This document shows, piece by piece, positions 55,766 to 64,000 of a DNA stretch of 64,000 bases. The notes beneath the pieces are model-generated. The model did no database searches. It had not been told where the DNA came from and saw only the letters and a list, made by a program, of their open reading frames with translations. The stretch is taken from positions 70,764,867 through 70,828,866 of the forward strand of contig CM037596.1 of the NCBI GenBank assembly GCA_021018995.1, given 5' to 3'. The translations under genes were made by a program, and so were the position numbers. The DNA is from Chloranthus sessilifolius. Taxonomy: Eukaryota > Streptophyta > Magnoliopsida > Chloranthales > Chloranthaceae. Positions within the stretch are counted from its first letter, which is position 1. Each line of letters starts with the position of its first letter.

Positions 55766-56004
55766 CTGCATATAAAACGATAATTTTAGGTGTTTTAATT
55801 TGTAACACTAGTTTGAATTGGGAAGAAATAAAACCCAAAATTTATGTTGATAATTTTGGTGATTGGTAATCACCTTGAATGTAGAATGGGATGGAAATGA
55901 TTGAATCTTAGCCTTCTTAAATACCCCACTAATTGTTCCACCATTGCACTTCAAATAGCATAAGGAAAAAACAAAGTAAGGCACCAAATTAGTACTATAT
56001 ATAC
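55766..56004. other. Flank of the bHLH fragment up to the gypsy LTR
   Basis: No coding exon recognised; probably intron sequence carried with the bHLH exon. It ends with TATAC, the expected left target duplication of the LTR element at 56005. Confidence 0.4.
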
Positions 56005-56170
56005 TGTGACAGTCCAAATTTCTACACCTAGAAACCCGTGCCATCAGGATCATAAACACTGACGATCCTCAGAACAAACTGAAGAATGTTTGCTAATGTA
56101 GCGGAAATCAGAGCAGATACTATCCAAAGAGGCAGAAGAGTTATTACATAAGGCAATAAAAATGAAAGAA

Positions 56171-56173
<3 letters not shown>

Positions 56174-56235
<62 letters not shown>
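56174..56235. repeat. (AT)n microsatellite in the LTR
   Basis: About 31 AT units. Confidence 0.95.
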
Positions 56236-56237
<2 letters not shown>

Positions 56238-57349
56238 AATATACATCCTCAAAAAGGAACAAAGAAAAATCACTGGTGATGGCCATCCATCACCCAAAAT
56301 AATGGTTCCCAATAGTGGTTCCTATAAGATATATAGATCAATGAAATAAAAGTATCTAAAGAATATAATACAAAACAGTGGCCACTAGAACCACATAATC
56401 CAAAACACAATATGTACAGATCCCAAAATAATGTCTAGAATACCCTAGCTACGGATAGTACCCGTCAGCAGGGATGTCAGTGTCCTCCTCCTCAGTCTCA
56501 GGCTGATAGTCAGGATTGCTCTCTGTGCCTGGAGCCCTAGCCTAAGAACCTATGACATGGAGTCAAGGGTGAGCTAACCATCTAAGCTCAATAGAAGAAA
56601 CTTAATTAAGTTGCATTAAAACTGTAAAACATTGTTTGCAGAACATATCTCAGAACAGATTGTCAAGAACAGAGAATACAGAAAGAAATAATCAGATGAC
56701 AGATGTAGAGCTTTAAAAGCCAGAATGGATGCGGAATATCAGAAAGCAGATTCTATTCTCAGAGTTTTCAGATACTATGTATACAATATTTAATAACTTA
56801 AATTATATACTTAAATAGCTCCCGTGAATATAGCACGTGATAGCTAGATGTTTGCCGATGGGTAACTCCGACCATCTTCGTTCAATGAACAATTTCAGAA
56901 ATTTACAACAAGTCTCTTCGAAGGAGAGCAACTTGTGCCAGAGGGATTACAAATCACGGGATATCCTGCCACATCAGAAGGATTCGTCACATGAACTTTA
57001 AATCAATGCATATCACATAACGTCGGGAATCAGATGACAGATATCAGATAACAGGAATCAAAGATGAAAGAACTTTTATTGATATGTAACACATGCTTTT
57101 TAAAATATAAATTAGAATATGCATCAGAATACAAATACTATGAGACCCTGCAGTCGGAATCAGATATAAATTAAGTTAAATTTCCCCTACCTTAGCTCAA
57201 GTCTTTCTAAGCAAATCCAAAACCTTTTAAAGTATCGGTCTTAACCTAGACCATAAGTACAGTGTACTAAATGTCAGAGATGTCAGAACATTAACTGGTA
57301 CAAAGTCTAGCAGTGTTTTCCCCAGAAAACTAAAACATACCAAACAGGG

Positions 57350-57990
57350 GAATTCAATCGACCAACTTCCCTATTTGATCGATCAGATTCACTATTCGAT
57401 TGATCATTCACTCCATTTGATCGATCGGATCCCATAACCCAACATAAACTAAACAGAGGAATTCAATCGATCAACTTCCTCATTTGATCGATCGGATTCA
57501 CTACTCGATCGAGCATTTACTCAATTTGATCGATCAGATTCCATATTTAATCATATACAGAACAGAGGGAATCGATTGATCAACTTCCTCATTTGATCGA
57601 TCGGATCCTTAATTTGATTGATCAATTCTCAAGTTTGATCGATCGGTCCTCAAAGTCAAATTTCAGACCTCTTGTTATATAAGGTTTACATAGTATTCGA
57701 TCGATCATTTTCTCAAAATGATCGATCAATTTCACAATTCGATCGATCAATTTCACATTATCGATTAATTCTTCATTTGATCGATCATTTTATAATTTGA
57801 TTGATCATTTCCAAATTTGATCGATCAAATCCCAATTTAATCGATCGAATTTATCAGGCTTCAACTTTCAGAAAAATACCCTTATGTTATATAGGGTTCT
57901 ATATAATTCGATCAATCAAATCTCAAATTTGATCGATCGGATTATAATTTGATCAATCAAATACTAAATTTGATTGATTAGAAATGACAG
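57350..57990. repeat. Palindrome array TTTGATCGATCRR in the 3' LTR
   Basis: More than 25 copies of GATCGATC or GATYGATC words with A/T-rich flanks (CAATTTGATCGATCGGAT). Many read as TTGATCGATCAA. Spacing is about 15-30 bp. Confidence 0.9.
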
Positions 57991-58989
57991 TTTCTCTCAT
58001 TAATGTTCGTTGATTTCAACCTATTTTCTTCCATAACTCTTTATGGTTCTCAATGAATCATACAAACACAATTATCTACACATTTATGACATCTAAACTA
58101 CTATAAATACATAGTAACTCACATCTTTTAGAGTTGCTTCTTTGGTTCACGGAGATTGCCATCTAAAGTGGGTTTCGGATCCATAATCCGAGTTTTCGTC
58201 GTTGTTGACGATCCCCGGAGTTAGGATTGCAACTCAACTACTATACTTAGAGGTGTACTCACTTCTAGCTCAGATACGACAGATTATTCCGTCCCCTTCG
58301 CACACTTGAATTTGAGATTCCGTGATTCTTCAAATCTTGATTTTAAGGAATCGACGGAAGATCAAGAAGACGCACAAAACGAGCTCTCGTAATTAAAAGC
58401 AAATCAAATGAAACATCAAAGAAAAAGGTAGAGTAAGGAATTCTAACTCTCTTCCTTCCCTTATAAGCTAACAGAGAGAAATATCTCTGATATTTTCATT
58501 TTTCCAAATTTCTATTTCGGTACTGAGCGCATACACTTCACTCAGGTGTATAGTATGCTACTATAGCACTCATTAGGTAACAGATTCACGTCATGTGTGG
58601 CACATGATTACACACATGTACATACTAATATTATTGATATTAATATTATGATTATAAAATTTTAAATTCGTCTCGATTTTCATGCTAGGCACGCATACCA
58701 AAGCAGATGAGTTCGTTTTAAAATTTTAGGGTCATTACATTATCCCCACTTAAAAAATTTTGTCCTAAAAAATGTCTAACAGACATAGGCAAGTTACTGG
58801 GAGTCCTAACCCTAATGAGAGCTCACATGAAATAAAAAATAACACAGTCTCAATCAGACGGATGTCGAGAGAAGCATGTAATCAAATGTATAATGAGCAT
58901 ACAGTAAACATACATGAACCAGAAAGAAAATTTATATAGAAGATCAGAAGTATATGTATACAAGGTTAAATATAAATATAAGGTCTAGG

Positions 58990-60390
58990 TTAGTTACTTG
59001 CCAGTGGAGTAGATGGTCCAGCATCTTTGAGTGTAGGTCTATTGGGTGCGGGTGGCTGGGTGTAATAGTCGTGCGGATCAGTGACGTGCTGGCGAGTGTG
59101 TCCGATCATGGGGGTAGCAGTAGTGGGGTATGCCTGCTGCATCAATTGGAAAAGCATACCCTCATAAAAGTCCAACCGCCGATGTACCTAACAGTTGTGC
59201 TCCTCCATCCCATCCAAATGCTCATGAATCCGCCGATTGCTTTCTGTGAGTGCAGCAATAGCAGCGGCGATGTTAGTGGTGGGTGCGTCCCGACGTCGAG
59301 ATGTCCGAGCAGGAGTAGGACACAGGGATCGAATAGGAGCTGGTCTAGAAGGTACACCACCCTGAGGTGGAAGGTCAGGCTCCCCTACACCCGGAGCTTG
59401 TCCTGCAGGCTCTGCCTCAACTGGGGCTTGTGGTACAATCCCCTCCTCCGGTAACCTCTTTACTAAAAGATTGTAGCTCTTGGTCCAGTCTTTGAGCTTA
59501 AAAATCTTCACGTTATTTGCTAATCTAGGCTCCCTAGGAGCCATGCTATACGCCTCCCGTAATGCGTTATACTGCTCGACCATTCGTGTAATCAAGCGAG
59601 CATACGACATTTCTTTCTTCGACACCGCTTTCCTCTCCAACATATGATCCATGGCATCCAGTAGGCCATCAATAACTACGTCGGCCACAAAAACTAACGG
59701 TTTTCGAATGCCGAAAATAGAGCTTGTTGCACAATGCCACTACGCTCAAACTTGTGCAGAAAGGGGTAAATAGTATGCTTGATAAAAGTATCAAGCATCC
59801 ACAATCGATCTGGGAGTTGGGCTCGGGTAATGGATTGGCCCGATCCATGTTGCCCATGTGTCATTTTGGCAATGACATCCTCGAATGGCACATCCTTGAT
59901 ATAGGGTGCTAACAATCCACATGTCTCGACATACCCGGATGGGCACTGTAAGGCGGCGACGATGTGGAATTGATTAAATTTATACTCCAACCCATCAATT
60001 TTGGTGATGATTTGGTGATGATCACCGGTCCGTCAAAGTTACTGATAGAATAGGTGAACTATTCTTGGGTAATAGTGGTCATGGAATGGTTCGTGCAACG
60101 GTTTCAACCCTAATTTTGTGATGTAATCGATTGCCCAAGTCATTTCGGGTCGATCCTCAAAGAGTGTCGGGGTAAAAGACCACTCAGGAAGGAATGTTTT
60201 CGAAGCCCACCACTCTTTTCGAAGTTCTCGTTGAATCTGTGGCGGCTGTTGGGGTTGAACAGGTGGCACAATCGGTTCGGTTGGTGCCATGGGTTGCACA
60301 ATAGGTTGTGTGACCGGTTTGACGGGTCACATAGGTGCACGAACTTACGACGTAGGGACCTTATGCCAGGCGATCTTGGTTCGCGGTCCC
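58990..60390 (-). pseudogene. Additional ORF between pol and the 3' LTR
   Basis: A single long frame can be followed from ATG at 60390 (MGPRTKIAWHKVP) with stops near 60355, 60340 and 60040, a frameshift near 59705 and a stop at 59188. It ends after STPLASN at 58990, about 460 residues in all. Parts: a Pro/Gln-rich N-terminus; WWASKTFLPEWSFTPTLFED; FHIVAALQCPSGYVETCGLL; SITRAQLPDRLWMLDTFIKH; SKKEMSYARLITRMVEQYNA; then a Pro-rich linker and a coiled-coil-like tail (AAAIAALTESNRRIHEHLDG). The layout resembles plant proteins annotated as putative plant transposon protein (by memory, not searched). No protease, RT or zinc knuckle. It sits where envelope-like genes lie in some gypsy elements, but I see no signal peptide or membrane segment. 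Function unknown. Confidence 0.65.
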
Positions 60391-61188
60391 ATAGCTTAAA
60401 AAAGTGGAAAAATACACAAAAAACCCTAAAAGAACGAGAAAAATTTAGGGTTTATCGAGAGAAATAACCACTACGCGATCCACGGAGTGAAAATGCGATG
60501 CACCGACAGCCAGAAATAGCCGGAATATCACTTCAAACTCCAAGGATGCAAGGAAGCCTCAAACGATTGGGTTTCTTGATCCTGCAAATGGGGAAAATAA
60601 ACCCCACTATAACTTAAATCGACAGATTCGATCGATCAATCTTCAAATTTGATCGATCGGATGCAAAATAAAAATAACCTAGCCCGATAATTTTGATCGA
60701 TCAATTCCTTAATTTGATCGATCGGATTTAAATTTGATCGATCAATTTTTCAATTTGATCAATCGGATGATTCAAAAAGAGAACAGAGCTCAATAACATT
60801 TGATCCATCAACTCACCAATTTGTTCGATTAGATTTCAATATGATCGATCAAATTCTAAATTTGATTGATCGAACAGTTCTGAAATAGAACAAAACTCAA
60901 CCACGTTTGATCGATCAACTTTCCTGATTGATCAATCGAATTAGCATTTGATCAATCAAATCATTACTTTGATCAATTAGATTTAACAGTAAAGCTGTTT
61001 TCCAAAATTACAAGTTTGGAAATACCTGGTAACTCCGTATTATGAGCCATATATTATTTTGCAATGCTACACCAATATTTTATACATAATATACGAATCT
61101 AGTATGCGTTTAACTATATTAATCAAAGAATATTTCACAAGCAAGAGGTAAATTGAAATGAAAATTTACCTCACAGATCAATGAAACA
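60391..61188 (-). other. Non-coding stretch with GATCGATC palindromes
   Basis: No gene. At 60610-60975 about fifteen GATCGATC / GATYRATC words recur, the same word as in this element's own 3' LTR. Confidence 0.75.
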
Positions 61189-62838
61189 ACTGCGGGTATT
61201 GCTCGCGAATTTCAGCTTCGTGCTCCCAGGTAGTGTCTGCAGTTGAGTGGTTCCACCACTATACTAAGACAAGTGGAATCAGCTTGGTCCGTAAAACTTG
61301 CTCTTTACGATCCAAGATTTGCATAGGCTCCTCAATCAACGTTAGATCTTCTTGAAGTTCAATGGGTTGATAACCCAGTATGTGGGTTGAATCTTTCACG
61401 TATTTCCTCAGCATGGAAACATGGAATACGTAATGCATGCTTGCCATCTATGGTGGCAAAGCAATTCGATACATGACTTCTCCAATCCGACCCAACACTT
61501 CAAAAGGTCCAATTTAACATGGACTTAGCTTTCCACATTTTTCGAAAAGCATCACGCCCTTTGTTGGCGGGATCTTTATGAAAACCTTATCTCCTACCTG
61601 AAAATAGGTGTCAACTCCATACTAATTTAATAGACAAAGAAACTCAAGGTATTAAACGCAAGCAAGTGTACCTGAAACTCAGTATGCATTCGATGAATAT
61701 TGGCATAACTTTTCTGGTGACTTTGAGCAACGTGTAACCTCTTACAGATCAACCGAACTGTCTCAATTGTACTGTCCACGATATCAGGTCCCAAAATAAG
61801 CTTCTCGCATATTTCCTCCCAATTCAAAAGAGATCTACACTGTCTACCATATAAGGCTTCATAGGAAGCCATGCCAATGTTGGATTGATAACTGTTGTTA
61901 TACGCGAACTCAATCAGAGGTAAATGTTGATCCCATGACCCGTGAAAATCTAACATGCACGCACGCAACATATCCTCTATGATCTAGTTCACTCTTTCAG
62001 TCTGCCCATCTGTCTGAAGATGAAACACCAAGCTGAAATCAAGTTTAGACCCCATGCCTTCTTGGAATCTCCGCCAGAATAAAGATGTGTAGAGTGGATC
62101 ACGATCAGACACAATACTGACTGGTATGCCATGAAGTCTAACAATTTGTTTAAGGTATAGCTCTGCAAGTTTATTAGCAGTATAGGTAGTACTATATGGC
62201 AGAAAATGTGCAGACTTGGTCAGTCTATCCACAATGACCTAAATGGCATTATTCTTCCTTAATGTCTTCGGCAACCCCAATATAAAATTCATGAAAACGG
62301 CTTCCCATTTCCACTCAGGTATTGGCAATGGTTGCAATAACCCCGCCGGATTCCGATGATCGACCTTAACATGTTGGCAAACCAAGCATTTGGATACGCA
62401 TTTAGCAATGTCCTTTTTCAAGCCTCTCCACCAGAAGCCTTTCTTTAAATCTTGATACATCTTGGTACTTCCACGATGTATAGCATATGTTGACTTATGA
62501 GCCTCCTCCAAAATAGTGTCTCGTAGCTCAACACTGGTAGGTACGCACACTCGGTCTCGGAATAACAAAGTACCATCATTCCTGATGGAGAAATATGATT
62601 TGTTCCCGCTGATTACCCCTCTTCTAATGGCCATGAGCTCATCATCACTCATCTGAAGCTTGCAGATATTTTCAAATAAAGTTGGTCTGGTAACGAGGGT
62701 GGCCATCAATGCGCCTAAACATTTAACATCGAACCTTGTGTCACACAAGGCCATATCCTCAAGTAAGCGCCACTGATGTACTCTCGTAATGAGATGTGAT
62801 AACTGAGCTGAAGACTTTTGACTCAAAGCATCTGCCAC
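61189..62838 (-). pseudogene. Gypsy pol: integrase zinc finger, core, C-terminus
   Basis: Minus frames in order. 62838-62239: [12 protein letters not shown] linker and HHCC finger (HRGSTKMYQDLKKGFWW, CVSKCLVCQHVK). 62232-61984: core MDRLTKSAHFLP with IVSDRDPLYTSLFW and HLQTDGQTERVN. 61971-61627: MLRACMLDFHGSWDQHLPLI and YGRQCRSLLNWEEI. 61447-61259: C-terminus HYVFHVSMLRKYV to DRKEQVLRTKLIPLVLV. A stop then replaces a codon before WWNHSTADTTWEHEAEIREQ, ending PQLFH near 61188. It is the paralogue of the integrase at 2-757. Integrase would insert the cDNA; this copy is broken in at least four places. Confidence 0.88.
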
Positions 62839-64000
62839 TATATTGGCCTTCCCAAGGGTGATATTGTATGGAATAATCGTAATCTTTCAGGAACACCATC
62901 CATCTTTGTTGTCGCATATTCAAGTCCTTCTGAGTAAATAGGTACTTGAGGCTCTTATGATCTGTAAAATTATCAAATGTCTCACCACACAAATAGTGCC
63001 TCCAAATTTTCAGAGCGAAAATTACAGCTGCTAACTCCAAATCATGAGTAGGATAGTTCTTTTCGTGGTCCTTGAGTTATCTGGAATCGTATGAGATGAC
63101 TTTCTTGTCTTGATTGAGTATACAACCCAAACCACTGTAAGATGCGTCACTGTATATTGTAAAACCTCGTCCACCAAAAGGTATAACTAGCACTAGTGTT
63201 GTAGTTAAACGCGTTTTGAGTTCTTGGAAATTCTTCTCACATTGCTTCGTCCAATCAAACTTAGCATTCTTCTTCGTAAGCTGAGTAAGCGGACTGGGAG
63301 TTTAGCAAACCCTTCTACAAATCGTCTATAGTATCCTGCCAAGCCAAGAAAACTACGGACTTCCGTTACCGTCTTCGGTTGCTCCTAATTCACTATAGAT
63401 TCGATCTTTATAGGATCGACCATTATATCCTTCTCAGAGGTAACATGGCCTAAGAAACTGACCTGCTCAAGCCAATACTCATACTTGCTGAGCTTTGCAT
63501 ACAATTTGTGATCTCTGAGGGTTTGTAGAGCTACTTGTAGGTGCAACTCATGTTCCTCTTGCGTCTTTGAATATATCAATATGTCATCTACAAAAACCAC
63601 AATAGACTTGTCTGAATGTGGTTTGAATATTCGATTCATCAAGTCCATGAATGATGCAGGAGCATTTTTTAACCCAAATGGCATCACCAAGAATTCATAG
63701 TGTCCATATCGAGTTCTGAAAGCCGTCTTCTGGATGCCTTCAGACTTGACTCTCAGCTGATGATAGCCTGATCTCAAGTCAATTTTAGAGAAGTGCCTCA
63801 CTCCTTGTAACTGATCAAAGAGATCATCTATTCTCGGAAGCGGGTAACGATTCTTAATCATCAACTTGTTCAGCTGACGCTAGTCAATGCAAAGCCGCAT
63901 TGACCCGTCCTTCTTTCTGACAAACAATGCTGGTGCTCCCCAAGGAGACACACTAGGTCGGATAAATCATTTGGTTAGAAGTTCTTGCAGTTGCTCCTTC
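62759..64000 (-). pseudogene. Gypsy pol: reverse transcriptase and RNase H (partial)
   Basis: From the right edge the frame reads SVSPWGAPALFVRKKDGSMR with stops near 63966 (Gly codon) and 63883 (Tyr codon). 63864-63385 is open: [47 protein letters not shown], and the catalytic [14 protein letters not shown] replaces Trp after [23 protein letters not shown] follows, then RNase [38 protein letters not shown] (63040-62759). RT and RNase H copy the element RNA into DNA. It continues beyond the window. Confidence 0.9.

Larger units (their letters stand above)
56005..58739 (-). repeat. 3' LTR of the right-hand gypsy element (2735 bp)
   Basis: On + it runs from TGTGACAGTCC to GGGTCATTACA (inverted ends TGTAATGACCC / GGACTGTCACA). 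The minus-strand purine tract GTGGGGATAA directly precedes it at about 58740-58750. Its start matches the LTR family of 13705 in layout (CCCGTGCCATCAG). It contains a (TA)n run at 56174-56235, a CACGGGATATCCTGCC word at about 56956 and a GATCGATC array. Confidence 0.82.
56005..64000 (-). mobile_element. Gypsy element (Tekay-like) with an extra ORF, runs off the right edge
   Basis: In minus orientation, from the right edge: reverse transcriptase, RNase H, integrase (64000 to about 61188), a non-coding stretch with palindromes (61188-60391), an additional ORF (60390-58990), a purine tract next to 58740, and the 3' LTR 58739-56005. gag, primer site and 5' LTR are outside the window. All frames carry stops or frameshifts. 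Confidence 0.85.

Noticed and set aside
58954-59454. Plus-strand 166-aa frame
   Set aside because: Shadow of the additional ORF on the minus strand, whose composition and domain-like blocks are coherent.
58990-60390. Envelope gene of a retrovirus-like element
   Set aside because: Position fits, but no signal peptide, transmembrane helix or cysteine pattern is visible; kept as additional ORF of unknown function.

Overview
The window is nuclear DNA from a flowering plant, probably from a large, repeat-rich genome. The evidence is one wall-associated receptor kinase (WAK) gene with plant-type introns, plant LTR retrotransposons of both superfamilies, a hAT element, CACTA- and Mutator-type miniature elements, a tRNA-derived SINE, and fragments of a plastid chaperonin gene and a bHLH gene. 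The species cannot be told from the sequence. Almost all of the window is transposon, much of it nested.

Layout. 1-4362: 3' end of a Ty3/gypsy (Tekay/Del-like) element on + (integrase C-terminus, polypurine tract, 3' LTR 1527-3878), followed by the tail of another LTR. 4363-7367: remnant of a gypsy element on - (gag, primer site, start of an LTR). 7368-19605: a 12.2-kb gag-only gypsy element on - with two LTRs of about 3.6 kb and target duplication TTTTC; its 5' LTR holds a 2.48-kb solo LTR (13705-16183, ACAAA). 19606-22433: intergenic DNA with two foldback miniature elements and a possible SINE remnant.

22434-51301, minus strand: a WAK-like kinase gene with three exons (50395-51301, 23860-24030, 22434-23533). 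The reading phases join exactly and give about 725 residues with no break. Its first intron is 26,364 bp and holds a SINE, a TRIM-like element, a foldback element, copia element A (about 26427-43130), copia B inside A (29404-36752, TATAC), a solo LTR inside B (31971-34467, TTATG), copia C inside the 3' LTR of A (39490-43001, ATTCT), a TRIM-like array, a hAT transposon inside that array (43402-49314, ATCGTACC) and three CACTA-type MITEs. The copia genes and the hAT transposase run antisense to the WAK gene.

51302-56004: upstream DNA of the WAK gene, with microsatellites, a fourth MITE, and a CACTA-like end at 54669 next to two captured exon fragments (chloroplast CPN60 alpha and a bHLH factor). 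56005-64000: a gypsy element on - running off the right edge: 3' LTR, an additional ORF in the position after pol, then integrase, RNase H and reverse transcriptase, with many stops.

Only the WAK gene looks intact. Every transposon gene I could read has stops, frameshifts or deletions. A recurring oddity is that five different LTR families each carry an array of a short family-specific palindromic word. All boundaries and duplications were read by eye; no alignment or database search was run.
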